DNA of 64,000 nucleotides from DASREM01 sp035652095 (GTDB lineage: Bacteria > Acidobacteriota > Terriglobia > Terriglobales > Acidobacteriaceae). The stretch spans positions 124,001 to 188,000 of the forward strand of contig DASREM010000055.1 of assembly GCA_035652095.1 (NCBI GenBank), read 5' to 3'. Shown one piece after another: positions 35,350 through 45,100 of the stretch. Position numbers and translations under genes: made by a program. The notes under the pieces are model-generated. The model was not told the DNA's origin. It saw nothing but the letters and a program-made list of their open reading frames with translations, and did no database searches. Positions within the stretch are counted from its first letter, which is position 1. Each line of letters starts with the position of its first letter.

Positions 35350-35769
35350 ATGAAACCGAAACGGACCATCCTGTGCGTAGACGACAATGAGCAATCGCTT
35401 TCCATCCGCAAAGTCATGCTGGAAACCCGCGGCTACCGCGTCCTCGCCTGCACCAATGGAGAAGATGCTCTGAATTGCTTCCGGCGCGGCGGCATTGACC
35501 TGGTGATCACGGATCTGGTGATGCCGGGCACCGACGGCATCAAGCTCATTGAAGAGATCAAGAGCATCTCGCCCGAGGTTCCCGCCGTGCTGCTTTCCGG
35601 CAAAGTGCGGCTCTACGACCGTGACACCCGCGCCGACGTCTTCCTCCCCAAGGGCATGCACGATCCCGCGGACCTGCTGGAGCGGATCCGGTTGCTGCTG
35701 GTTCGAAAGCGTGGGCCCAAGCGTGCTCCGGCGCGCCGCACGCCCGGCTCTCAACCGCAAGTGGCCTGA
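35350..35769 (+). CDS. single-domain response regulator
   Basis: A 139-residue protein consisting only of a receiver domain: acidic pair D11/D12 (CVDDNEQ), phospho-acceptor D55 (VITDLVMPG), a Ser in the Thr/Ser position (LLSGK) and K101 (FLPKG). The tail is basic (RGPKRAPARRTPG). It ends 50 bp before the ABC transporter gene. It may form a phospho-relay with other signalling genes in the region; its output partner cannot be told from the sequence. Confidence 0.88.
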   Translation: MKPKRTILCVDDNEQSLSIRKVMLETRGYRVLACTNGEDALNCFRRGGIDLVITDLVMPGTDGIKLIEEIKSISPEVPAVLLSGKVRLYDRDTRADVFLPKGMHDPADLLERIRLLLVRKRGPKRAPARRTPGSQPQVA

Positions 35770-35818
35770 GTCGCCCTCTCCGCCAACCCGGAATGCTTCG
35801 TGTAATATCAAAGGCGGG

Positions 35819-36538
35819 ATGAGTGCGTTCATCGAAGCCGTCGACCTGCGGAAAACCTATCACATCGGCAAGATTGAAGTTCCGGCTTTGCGCGGGATCA
35901 CGTTTCACGTCAACCGCGGCGAGTTCGTCAGCGTCGTGGGACCCTCCGGCAGTGGAAAATCCACGCTTTTCTACCTCCTCGGAGGCTTGACCCACCCCGA
36001 CGGCGGGCATGTGATCATTGACGGCGTCGATTTTGCCTCGCTCTCCGATTCCCAGCGCACAAAAATGCGTAAAGAGAAGATTGGATTCGTATTCCAGAAA
36101 TTCAACCTGCTGCCCACGCTCGACGCCCGTTCCAACATCGAAATCGCGCTCGACATTTCCGGCAAGAATGGCAACCGCGATTCCGAATACTTCAACAAAA
36201 TCGTCCGCCTGCTCGGTCTGGAAAAACGTCTCCCGCACCGTCCGGCGGAACTTTCCGGAGGGGAACAGCAACGCGTGGCCCTGGCGCGAGCGCTGATTAA
36301 CAAACCCGCCATCGTGCTGGCAGACGAGCCGACCGGCAACCTGGATTCCAAGAACTCCGAAATCGTGCTCGGCATGTTGCGCCACTCCAACCAGGAGCTG
36401 GGGCAGACGGTGCTGATGATCACTCATAATCCGGAGGCGGCCAGCTATGGCGACCGCATCATTCACATGCGCGACGGCGCGATTGTAAGGCCTGAGGAAG
36501 ATCCGCAGTGGGCGCCCCCACAGCGCAAGGGCGACTAA
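35819..36538 (+). CDS. ABC transporter ATP-binding protein (LolD/MacB type)
   Basis: A 239-residue ATPase from the ATG at 35819 (MSAFIEAVDLRKTYHIG), with AAGGCGG upstream. The Walker A is GPSGSGKST (about 41-49), the Q-loop is FVFQKFNLLP, the signature LSGGEQQRVALARAL, and Walker B reads AIVLADEPTGNLD. It resembles the MacB/LolD class that drives export or lipoprotein release, with a long D-loop. The next gene encodes a tryptophan dioxygenase family protein. No permease is beside it, so the transporter partner must be elsewhere. Confidence 0.9.
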   Translation: MSAFIEAVDLRKTYHIGKIEVPALRGITFHVNRGEFVSVVGPSGSGKSTLFYLLGGLTHPDGGHVIIDGVDFASLSDSQRTKMRKEKIGFVFQKFNLLPTLDARSNIEIALDISGKNGNRDSEYFNKIVRLLGLEKRLPHRPAELSGGEQQRVALARALINKPAIVLADEPTGNLDSKNSEIVLGMLRHSNQELGQTVLMITHNPEAASYGDRIIHMRDGAIVRPEEDPQWAPPQRKGD

Positions 36539-36559
36539 ATCACTACTCGAGACAACACC

Positions 36560-37291
36560 ATGGACGACCTGCGAAAACCGATTCTCCCCGGCAAAGGGGC
36601 TTCCGATTACGAGCGTTATCTTCGCACCGACGAATTGCTGGCACTGCAGAAGAATCCCGACGAGTTCCTGCACAAAGACGAGATGACCTTCCAGGTTGTC
36701 CACCAGAGTTCCGAATTGCTGCTGAAGGGAGCGGCATGGGAACTGGAGCGCGCGCGGGTCTGCATTACCGAAGCGGATTTTGGCAACGCCGCGCGCCTGA
36801 TCCGGCGTGCCAACCAGATGCTCGACTTCCCGGTTTCCCTGCTCCACGTGTTGGAGACGATCACGCCTTACGATTACCACCAGATTCGTGCCGGCCTCGG
36901 CCACGGCAGCGGGCTCGATTCACCGGGATTCCTGTCACTGCTCCACATCGGCCCGCGACTCGGAGAGGCCTACTACGCGCAACTCCACGCGGCGGGCTTG
37001 AGCGTTGACGATGTATATCGCCGGCATGAGGAATTTTTCGGCCTGCACGATGTCGCCGAACGCCTGATGGACTTCGACGAGCGCGTCCACCTGTTCCGCT
37101 TCCATCACCTGAAACTCGCACAGCGCATTATTGGCGGAGGCGTCGTGGGTACTATGGGAACGCCCGTCGAAGTCCTGCACCAGCGCATGGGACACCTCTT
37201 CTATAAAGAGCTTTGGGACATTCGCAACCAGATCACCGCCAAGGCCAACGAGGCCATGCAGCAAAAAACCGGCGTCTCGTCCAAGTACTGA
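36560..37291 (+). CDS. tryptophan 2,3-dioxygenase family protein
   Basis: A 243-residue heme dioxygenase-like protein, 21 bp after the ABC ATPase gene. It has YERYLRTDELLALQ, the FQVVHQSSELLLKG block (usually HQ.YELWFK), LHVLETITPYDYHQIR, and FRFHHLKLAQRIIGG with candidate heme His. The usual GTGGSS loop is replaced by GTMGTPV. The protein is shorter than most bacterial TDOs. It should open the indole ring to N-formylkynurenine, but the changed loop leaves substrate use uncertain. A tRNA-Gly follows at 37336. Confidence 0.8.
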   Translation: MDDLRKPILPGKGASDYERYLRTDELLALQKNPDEFLHKDEMTFQVVHQSSELLLKGAAWELERARVCITEADFGNAARLIRRANQMLDFPVSLLHVLETITPYDYHQIRAGLGHGSGLDSPGFLSLLHIGPRLGEAYYAQLHAAGLSVDDVYRRHEEFFGLHDVAERLMDFDERVHLFRFHHLKLAQRIIGGGVVGTMGTPVEVLHQRMGHLFYKELWDIRNQITAKANEAMQQKTGVSSKY

Positions 37292-37295
37292 AAGT

Positions 37296-37324
37296 TTGCC
37301 GCTCTTCGGCGGCTTGTTTATAAT
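37296..37324 (+). promoter_or_regulatory. promoter of tRNA-Gly
   Basis: TTGCCG (37296-37301) and a consensus TATAAT (37319-37324) with a 17-bp spacer lie 11 bp before the tRNA. A GCCGCTCTTCGGCGGC hairpin-like motif lies inside the spacer. Confidence 0.7.
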
Positions 37325-37335
37325 CGAGGCACCGA

Positions 37336-37410
<75 letters not shown>

Positions 37411-37423
37411 GAAATCAATTGCG

Positions 37424-37445
37424 AGCCCCTGAAAAGGGGCTTTTG
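37424..37445 (+). terminator. rho-independent terminator of tRNA-Gly
   Basis: AGCCCC (37424-37429) pairs with GGGGCT (37436-37441) around a 6-nt A-rich loop and is followed by TTTG, 13 bp after the tRNA. Confidence 0.75.
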
Positions 37446-37622
37446 TATTGAGGAAGAAGACCAGACCCTGCTGTCCCTCGCGTCCGGAGGCCGCGCTTAT
37501 ATTTACAGCGTCTCCGCCAGCAAGTCGCAGTCCTCGATCGTCCCCATGACCCATCGCCAGGCAAACGATGCGCGCTTGTCTGACTGGACTTTTCCAGCAC
37601 GCCGTTCTAATTTAGAAGCGAG

Positions 37623-37699
<77 letters not shown>

Positions 37700-37880
37700 C
37701 CTCTCAAACTGATGCTTGGCCGCCTACCCTCGCGCTCCTGCCTGAGGCTCTGGAGAGCGCCAGGGAAAGCCCCCAGACCTGAATAAGCCCCAAGACGCTG
37801 GATCTGTAGGTCCACTTTCCAGACGCATAGCATCCTTCTCTGCTTTATAATGCCTGCCGGAGCAGCACATCAGAGTCTCG

Positions 37881-38618
37881 ATGACCCCGCAACCCAAGCG
37901 CCTGCTGTTCGTAGAAGACGAACCGGAGACTTTGCAAGAGCTCCCTAAAGTGCTTGCCAGCGCTGGGTTTTCCGTAAGCATCGCGAACTCAGTAACCGAA
38001 GCTCTCACGCGCATGTTCTCGGAGCGGTTCGATATCCTGATCTCCGATCTCAATATTGAAGCACCTCGCGACGGCTATAAGCTCGTGGCTGCGATCAGGG
38101 AGACGAATTCTCTCGCCCTTTCGGTGATCATCACCGCGGAATCAGCCGTAGACGCCGCTCTCAGCGCGATCCGCCACAAGGTCGACGATTACTTCATCAA
38201 GCCTGTCGACCCGGATGCACTGCTGCGCAGCTTGCACGAAAAGTTAAGTGCAAGGCGCCCAAAGGCGCGAATCCTCTCAGTCTCTTACGACGAATCGCTG
38301 CTACGAACTCGCCAGATTCTGCTTCAGCGGGAAGGCTACGACGTGGTCTCGACCCGCGGCTTTACCGAAAGTCTGAAGCGCTGCCAGGAAGGCGGCTTCG
38401 ATATTTTCATTCTCGGTCACTCCATCCCGGTCTCTGACAAGGAGCACCTGATCCAAGCCTTCCACGAAAAATGCCCCGGCCCCGTCGTATCGTTGCGCCG
38501 CTCCATTGGGGAACAGAAACTCGACGGTGCCGAATATCACATCGACCCCGACCCGGAGGAACTCCTGCGCCTGATTTCGCAGATTGTCTCGAAGGTAGTC
38601 CGCGACCGGGCGGCCTAA
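37881..38618 (+). CDS. two-receiver-domain response regulator, second domain degenerate
   Basis: A 245-residue protein with two consecutive receiver-like domains. Domain one (1-125) is complete: E12/D13, D56 in LISDLN, Thr in IITAES and Lys in YFIKPVDP. Domain two (about 130-240) keeps the fold phrasing (ILSVSYDESLL, ILLQREGYDVV) but the phospho-acceptor site reads FILGHSIP, with no Asp. It has no output domain. A TATAAT (37846-37851) lies upstream. It may act as a phosphate sink or scaffold for its degenerate neighbours, but that is inference. Confidence 0.8.
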   Translation: MTPQPKRLLFVEDEPETLQELPKVLASAGFSVSIANSVTEALTRMFSERFDILISDLNIEAPRDGYKLVAAIRETNSLALSVIITAESAVDAALSAIRHKVDDYFIKPVDPDALLRSLHEKLSARRPKARILSVSYDESLLRTRQILLQREGYDVVSTRGFTESLKRCQEGGFDIFILGHSIPVSDKEHLIQAFHEKCPGPVVSLRRSIGEQKLDGAEYHIDPDPEELLRLISQIVSKVVRDRAA

Positions 38619-38798
38619 TTTACCGACTCGCGAGACCGCGTCGAGACCCTTTCGTCGTCTGCTGGGGTACAGAAGCGTGATCATGAGGCCAACTCTCTCA
38701 CTCAGCGAAATTGGTATTCCACGTCTTGATTTTGAATCCTCGCCAGCGCAAAATAAAAACCCAGTTGCTGATCCCGAACAGGAACACACGCCAGCGCT

Positions 38799-39281
38799 AT
38801 GGAAACCCACAATTCTAATCAATACTTCGAGGACAGGGTTCCTTGGCCTGCCCTCTCGCCGGCGTCACGAAAAAGATGGTCCAAGCCGGGCAAAAGGAAT
38901 GGAGCGCAAACTAAGAAAAATGGAAAGAACACTGATACAAAAGTCATGCTATTCGGTCGTCTGCGCGAACTTGCCCTTTATCGGGCCGAAGTGTTGCGCA
39001 TGTCCGGGTTCACCGTAGCCATTCCTGAGACGAAGGAGGAAGCGGCGGACATTCTGAAGCGCTGCGCCCTTGACGTCGCAGTGTTCAGTTACACCCTGCC
39101 AAGCTCAGTGGTCGAGGAACTCTCGGATCTCCTAAGAGATTACTGCCCGGACATCCCTCTTATTAGCATTTCTGATCAGCGCTGGCGTGATCGCCGCATC
39201 GAACCCAGCGAGGTCGTCTCTGGAGATGATGGCCCGGCGGCGCTGATTGCAGCGCTCCACCGGGTGACGCAAAAAGGATGA
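38799..39281 (+). CDS. degenerate receiver-like protein
   Basis: A 160-residue protein. The N-terminal 50 residues are charged and unstructured-looking (RKRWSKPGKRNGAQTKKNGK). Residues 52-158 resemble a receiver domain (VMLFGRLRELALYRAEVLRMSG and DVAVFSYTLPSS), but the Asp position is Ser. It is similar in style to the second domain of the preceding protein. No clear Shine-Dalgarno is seen, so the start could be the internal ATG at 38946. It is unlikely to be phosphorylated in the normal way. Confidence 0.55.
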   Translation: METHNSNQYFEDRVPWPALSPASRKRWSKPGKRNGAQTKKNGKNTDTKVMLFGRLRELALYRAEVLRMSGFTVAIPETKEEAADILKRCALDVAVFSYTLPSSVVEELSDLLRDYCPDIPLISISDQRWRDRRIEPSEVVSGDDGPAALIAALHRVTQKG

Positions 39282-39451
39282 GGGCGGTGTCCCCGAAAAC
39301 CCGGATATGCCTGAAAGATATCTTCTAGACCACATGGCGAGTTGAACATCAACCGGGGAACAACATGGTTTGCTAAGGCGGGTGCGCGGATTTAGGCCGA
39401 GCGGGGTGAAGTACGCGGGCACAAATCGCAGAAGCGATGGCGGAAGCTCAG

Positions 39452-39772
39452 CTATATCCCACAGTATGATGTGGTGGGTCTCTCCAGCTGTACGTCGGCA
39501 CTCTTCGTTAGACGAACGTACCCCCCTGGGTCTTCCGACACCATGCGGCACTCATGTGCGTTGATTTTCGCCGACAACGCTCGCGCTATCTCCTGGATCT
39601 TGCTCAGTCTTGCCGCGCACTCGGAACCGGGCTCGGCAAAGTCAGACATTAGCTCACAGTGTCCAAGGATGGCGGCAAGGCCGTTGTTCATGCCAATTGC
39701 AAGGGTGCATAGCCTCTCGGAGAGCGGCAGGCTCGCACGGTCGGTAGTTATCGGTATGGGACTGCTTTGCAT
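39452..39772 (-). CDS. histidine-kinase dimerisation-like protein without catalytic domain
   Basis: A 106-residue protein with a good Shine-Dalgarno (GTAGGAG) before the ATG at 39772. Its middle, LAIGMNNGLAAILGHCELM, resembles the HisKA helix LAHDFNNxLxAILGYAEL, but the phosphorylatable His is replaced by Ile. A second helix (SKIQEIARALSAKINAHE) completes a hairpin. No ATPase domain follows. It is convergent with two receiver-type genes, so it may be a degenerate dimerisation adaptor. The alignment is by eye only. Confidence 0.55.
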   Translation of the reverse strand: MQSSPIPITTDRASLPLSERLCTLAIGMNNGLAAILGHCELMSDFAEPGSECAARLSKIQEIARALSAKINAHECRMVSEDPGGYVRLTKSADVQLERPTTSYCGI

Positions 39773-40131
39773 ATCGGAACTCCTACGCTCCTACGGTGCC
39801 AGCGCGACGCAAGCCGGGATGTGAGCTAGGTCACAGTTAATAGTCCATTGTGAACGGAGGTAAGTTCGTTATTGGTTGGAAGACATTAGAATAATTCTCT
39901 GCAGCACACCCGGACTTCGCGACCCCGGAAGTTATTCGTCTCTCGGTTGATTCAGTGCATAAGACGGAGTAGTCCGTCACTAGAGCAAACACTTTCTAAT
40001 TGGAGTTAATTGAAAAGAAAGGCTTTCAGTGTTAATTGGGCACACCACATAGGCGAACAGGAGGCGAATTCACCACATGGGGCATGGGCCCTATCTCTAT
40101 CCCGACCTTCCGACACGCCACCGTTCCATCG
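39773..40131. other. intergenic region without a supported gene
   Basis: The stretch is AT-richer than its surroundings. It contains the Shine-Dalgarno of the adjacent kinase-like gene at its left edge. I see no tRNA, promoter pair, terminator or coding frame of note. Confidence 0.5.
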
Positions 40132-40929
40132 CTATCGGTAAGCAATAAACCCGCGGTTGATCTGCGATATCTTTCGCGAGGTGCGCCGAAATACGCCAAC
40201 CCCCTCGCGCGATCCGCCTTCGTTGGTATTGCCTTCGATGGTGGTCAGGTACTGGGCTTCGATCGATTCGATCAATCCCGTGTGCCCGGCCCCTGCTCCG
40301 GTTGCGAGGACGAAGATCATTCCCGGCTGGACCAGCCCAGGGTTCACTTGGCATTCAGCCGCTAACAGCCTCCGCGCTCGAGGATTGCTCGCCGCCTTCT
40401 GCCAGTGCTCCAGGACGCTGCCGGTGCGAGTGACTGGGTTGGGCAGGCTCAGCCGAGGAGCGGCTTGCTCGAAGCACCAATAGACAAACGCCGCGCACCA
40501 GGGAAACTGGCGCGCCGGATCGAGGCCGACCGAGCGAATGTATTGGTCCACTCTCGGCCCCCGGTTTGAGCCCGGAGGCTGCTCCCGGACCTGCTCTGCT
40601 TCCTGGCCCGCCGCCGTGTCCACCGCTGCTTTGGCCAGGTCTGAGCAGAAATCTTGCGCAGGCACCGGTATCGCTGGAAACAGCGCGCCCCAGGTAAGCG
40701 ATCCGACCTCGCCATCTACCGTCAAGTGCATTCCACGCATATCAACGGAGCGGGCCTGGAATAACTCCACGGCGTCGTAGGTCTGCGGGCCGAAGTCGCC
40801 ATCCACGGCAACGGGGCCGCAGCCCACCTCGTTGAGCCGTGCCTGCAGCAGCTTGACGCTGCTCCCTTTGTTTCCGATCCGCAATACTCCTGGATAACTG
40901 AGCTGAACGCCTGTGGCGGTTGCTGTCAT
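40132..40929 (-). CDS. peptidoglycan-binding/CHAP amidase-like protein
   Basis: A 265-residue protein with an AGGAGG Shine-Dalgarno before the ATG. Residues 14-85 form a peptidoglycan-binding repeat domain (VKLLQARLNEVGCGPVAVDG, FGPQTYDAVELFQ). Residues 125-255 resemble a CHAP/NlpC amidase: the catalytic Cys in FPWCAAFVYW and the His in GAGHTGLIESIE, followed by EGNTNEGG. No signal peptide is evident. It is the last gene of a three-gene leftward operon. It likely cleaves cell-wall peptide bonds; the lack of a signal means export by another route, or an internal role. Confidence 0.78.
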   Translation of the reverse strand: MTATATGVQLSYPGVLRIGNKGSSVKLLQARLNEVGCGPVAVDGDFGPQTYDAVELFQARSVDMRGMHLTVDGEVGSLTWGALFPAIPVPAQDFCSDLAKAAVDTAAGQEAEQVREQPPGSNRGPRVDQYIRSVGLDPARQFPWCAAFVYWCFEQAAPRLSLPNPVTRTGSVLEHWQKAASNPRARRLLAAECQVNPGLVQPGMIFVLATGAGAGHTGLIESIEAQYLTTIEGNTNEGGSREGVGVFRRTSRKISQINRGFIAYR

Positions 40930-40937
40930 AGCTCCTC

Positions 40938-42170
40938 CTACTTCCCTGCACCGGCTGCGCGCGCCGCGGTTGCTTCCACCGGCGTGCTGGCCAGCTTTTC
41001 CTCATGGATTTTCTGATTGGTGGGCGGGCGCAGAGTCGCCATCTGGCGCAGCAGGTTGTACCAGAAAGGCCCACCCAGGCTGAGCAGGATAGCGGTCGCG
41101 AGACAACCCCCGAACTGTTGATACCGGTTCCAGCCCGTCGGCGTTCCCGTGATTTGCAGCTTCGTCTTCTCGACCGTACTTGACAGCGCAGTGTAGGCCT
41201 TGGAAACATCTGCCAGGCCCGCCTCCACTTGTTGTCTGGTGCACCGCTGCTCAAATTCCGCGGCAACCGGGCCTGGGTTCCCGACATTGGAAGTGATCCA
41301 GGTGTTTCCCTCCGAACAGGTTGCGACCTGCTGGGGAGCGTTCTGGAGTTGCGCCTTGTAGGCATCCTCTTTCTTCATCGCCGCCAGAACCGTTCCCGCC
41401 ACATTCGCCTGGTTCTGAATTTGTTCCGCCTGCTGCAGCGTCGGCTGCGCCATCGCGACGAGCTGGTTGCGCACCCCGGTATTGTTTGTGATCTGCAGAA
41501 AGATGCTGATTGCGTTGACCTGGAAAAGCAATGCCAGCACCACGGCAACTCCGGCCGACCAGATCTTGCTATTGCGCGCAAAGCGGTCGGCGCTCCGGTC
41601 CATCACCGCGCCAAACCACGTATCCAGTTCAGCGGTGATACGCTGGGTCTTGCCCATGATCTGCTCAACTGTTTCGCGCATGCTCTGGGCCCGAGCAGGA
41701 AACAGCGCCTCGAGTTGGGTAGCAATGGCTTTCGCCTGCTCGATTGCATCCCCTTTTCCCGGAACGTGCTCGGTTACCATCTGCTTCATCGCTTCTGCGG
41801 CTTGCTTGCTCATGTCGGTTGGAGGTGAGGCCGCAAGCTTCTGAATGATTGCCTGCAATTCTTCCGGGCGAATTGCTTTGGCCTTGTACCAGGACAGCAT
41901 TTTGCTGGGCGCGATCGAGGAGTGTCCTGCGATCGCCTTCGCGAGTTCGGTCGAGACCGTCTCTTTTTTTTGTACGCCGTCGGCCGTGGTGCCTTTCGAT
42001 GTCATACCCGGCATCGGCATCTGTTCGAAAAACTTAGCTAAGCCCCACACCAGGTTATTTCCACGCAGGTCCAGCAGGCTGGAAATCGCCTGCACCACCG
42101 CGGTCACCACCAGGCTCAGCAGCAGCATGATGGTGGCAAAGCCAATCGAGATATCGAGGTACTCCAGCAT
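40938..42170 (-). CDS. membrane protein of unknown family
   Basis: A 410-residue protein with an AGGAGG Shine-Dalgarno. An N-terminal TM segment (about residues 9-33) is followed by a long Ala/Lys/Gln-rich helical region (100-190), a TM near 207-230 (WSAGVAVVLALLFQVNAI), another helical stretch, and a final TM near 365-385 (ATAILLSLGGPFWYNLL). The N-terminus (LLDLRGNNLVWGLAKFFEQ) looks conserved but I cannot assign a family. It lies 11 bp after the large gene and 8 bp before the CHAP gene, so all three are probably translated together. Confidence 0.7.
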   Translation of the reverse strand: MLEYLDISIGFATIMLLLSLVVTAVVQAISSLLDLRGNNLVWGLAKFFEQMPMPGMTSKGTTADGVQKKETVSTELAKAIAGHSSIAPSKMLSWYKAKAIRPEELQAIIQKLAASPPTDMSKQAAEAMKQMVTEHVPGKGDAIEQAKAIATQLEALFPARAQSMRETVEQIMGKTQRITAELDTWFGAVMDRSADRFARNSKIWSAGVAVVLALLFQVNAISIFLQITNNTGVRNQLVAMAQPTLQQAEQIQNQANVAGTVLAAMKKEDAYKAQLQNAPQQVATCSEGNTWITSNVGNPGPVAAEFEQRCTRQQVEAGLADVSKAYTALSSTVEKTKLQITGTPTGWNRYQQFGGCLATAILLSLGGPFWYNLLRQMATLRPPTNQKIHEEKLASTPVEATAARAAGAGK

Positions 42171-42181
42171 AGGTCCTCCTG

Positions 42182-45100
42182 TCAGGCGTTGACCGCCGAT
42201 TGATCGAGCAGGATTTGCGCCCGGGATGGTGCGGCGCCGTTTAAGAAACTTTGCAGATCGAAACCAGAGTTCTGAGTCAGAACGGTAAGCTCGGCAATGG
42301 CCGCGGGCGCGGCTGGGTTGTCGCCAAACGACTTTGCCGCTTCCGCATACACAGCGGTCCCGATGGCGCGGACCGCATCCCCGCCGAATAGGGTTTCAAT
42401 GTTGGCGTTGAAGGCAGCGGTGATCTTCGAGCCAAACGCCGCGAGATGTTGCAAGGCCTCGGCGACCTTCGGCCGTGTGCTTCCCGCCGATTGCATATCC
42501 TGTTTGAATTTCGCCATGGCCACGCCAGCGTCCACGGCCGAACGCACCACTGCCGCCTCTGAGGCAAGCAGCGAATGGAGAAATGCCTTCCCATCTCCCA
42601 TGCAATACGAGAGCGCGTGCGAGAGGTTGCCCGGAGCATAGAATTCGGCGTTGTGCGATCCGGCCGCCATCGCCTGATCGCTCAGGGCCGCCAGCCACGA
42701 TCGAAGGGATGCCTGCATCGGCGCGGTGCTTAGCCGCGCGGCCAGCACCTCGTCTTCCCAGAAATTCCAGTGCACATCGTCCGGATCCGTTGCCGCCGGA
42801 ATCGAACTGTACACGGCCAGTACGTATGCGGGATAAATGTTGTCGAACGACGACCGGCTCGCGAAATAGAACTGCGGAATTAACTGCTTCAGCGATGCCT
42901 GGATTGCATACGACATGCGCTTGTAACGTGGATCCTTACCGCTCGCGGGAGTGCTGAACCACCCCGCCAGCAACTGCGACTCGTACGCTAACTGGAGGCG
43001 GAACAGCACATCGCCAATATGATCTGCCCGGCCATATGGAATCGCATTGTCGAGTTCCGCCGCCCAGTCTGCCACCCGGCGTCCGGAGAATACTTTGGGA
43101 AGATACAGGGCAAGCTGCGGACCTAGTTGATATAGAAATTCGGCTCGGCTCATATTGTGTGACGCCTTGCGAAATGAATACGAGAACTCGAGCCCAGTCT
43201 CGTCGAAGCTTTGGATCCCTGTTCCGGACGTCAGATGAATCGCGCTCGAAAGCGCGAGATGACTGACGCACCCGCCCTCGTTCACCAGTTTTGTGATTTT
43301 GTCCTCGCTCTTGAGGTCAATCTCCACCTTCAAACCATGCTCATCTCCGCTCAAGCCCGTGCTGGAAGTAATTTGCGCAAGAGACGTGTTCAGGTGATTC
43401 GAGTTCCACTTAAAGTAGGGCAAGCTCAAATGAACATCGGTGTTTCGCCGGATCTCATGCGACAACACGCCCCTGTGGAGGGTCACTCCTTCCACCGGTT
43501 TGAGCAGGATCTCGTCGAAATGTCCGCCGATAGCAGCAGCCAGTTGGGGCGCCGGGTTCGCTGTCGTGAAGTCGAATTCCACGTCGAGCAGCGCGTCCCG
43601 CGTGGTACTGCTTTGGTAGGCCAGCGCAAAGTCCGCTTCGTACTTCCTGTTCAGGAAGGTAAACGCTTTGCTGACAAACCACTGCTCCTTGTCGAAGAGC
43701 AGCTTGATCACTTCCTGCACCCGCTGCACCGCCTCCAGATTGGCGACCTTCTGGTCCAGGAATGAGGCAATCTTCGCCAGGAGCCAGTCATCGAGATCGT
43801 TGATTCCCGCATTGTCCGCGATGTCGAGGATGCGCTTCAGCCCAAACTTCTCGTCCACATAGTCGTGAAGCCTGCGCACCACGCTGCCCGGATCGAGCGC
43901 ATCGCCGAGCAGGGTCGAAGCTTTCTCCGCAGCTTCTTTGATTACCTGCAATGCCGCGTCGTCCCGCGTTGCCGCGAGTATGTTCCCGGCTGCCAACGTC
44001 TCCAGCCACTGCCCGAGAGGACTCACCAGGAACGTCGGTTGCGGAAGGTACTCGTTCAGCAGCTCACGATACTCTGGCCCTGACTTGGCGGAGGCAATCT
44101 TCGCACTTATAGCTTGCGCGGCTGCGAGCGAGTCCTTACTGTCACCAATTAAATGCCATATCCCGGTGGTTACTTTTTGGTCCAGGTTGCCCCAGGTTCG
44201 AAGGAAATCACTGACTTTCTTTCGCGCGGCTTCATACGCCTGACCTGCTGCGGAGCCTGCCAATCTTCGGAACAATTGTTCGACATAAGGGGCACCGGTC
44301 GCTTTAAAAATGCCTGAGAGCGGAGAGGTGCCTCCCGCCCAGTCACGCACTACCTGAAGATCCTGGATCAGTTGCTGATGATGCATGCCAAGCGTTGCCA
44401 GCACCAGTTGGTTGAAGTTGCCTTGTGTGAAGGGGCCAGTAGATGGCTCGACGCTAACTCCAGCGTTGAACGCGAAGGAAAAACCATTCTTCTTTTGGCG
44501 GAACAGTCGTAACCGAAGTTTCGGATCAGCGGTATCGCGGCCCATAGCCAACACGTAGGCTCCCGAGGTCTCAAAGCCTAGTGCTGCCGACAGTCCGACT
44601 TGTACTTTCAGTCCGATCGCTCCCTGTAAGCCTCCCAGTTCGGCCTCCCGAACCCAGTTGAAGTTGTATCCATAACTGGCCGCGAGGCTGAGAGCCACCG
44701 AACCGTCCACCTCGGCAATCATCCAGGTTCCCGGTTCCATATCGTTGGCATTGCGGACCAGGCCAGGAACGGTCCATCCGTCAACCAGGTTCCCCAGCGC
44801 TGCGAGTGCGGGAGTATTGTCCGCAACCCGCCGGATCACCACATACTTTCCGTGGCTGCTTCCCTTGACACCGAACTGCACCGGCACGGGACCGAGCGCG
44901 ACTGCTCCATCCACTGTGGCTGCCAGGTCGTATCCCCACTGCATGACCAGAAAAAGCGGGTGCTCATTTTGCGGCGAAGGCAGGTCAAAGCTCAGGCGTT
45001 CATCCAGTTGCATTGCGCCCACCGCCGCGCTGCCACTGTGGTAGATCCCAAGTCTTGAGAAGCCTCCACCTTCCGCCGAAAACTTTACGGTTCCCGAGGT

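Noticed and set aside
35558..36904. 448-residue minus-strand frame over the ABC ATPase and TDO genes
   Set aside because: The opposite strand encodes two proteins with intact Walker and TDO motifs; the frame is a shadow.
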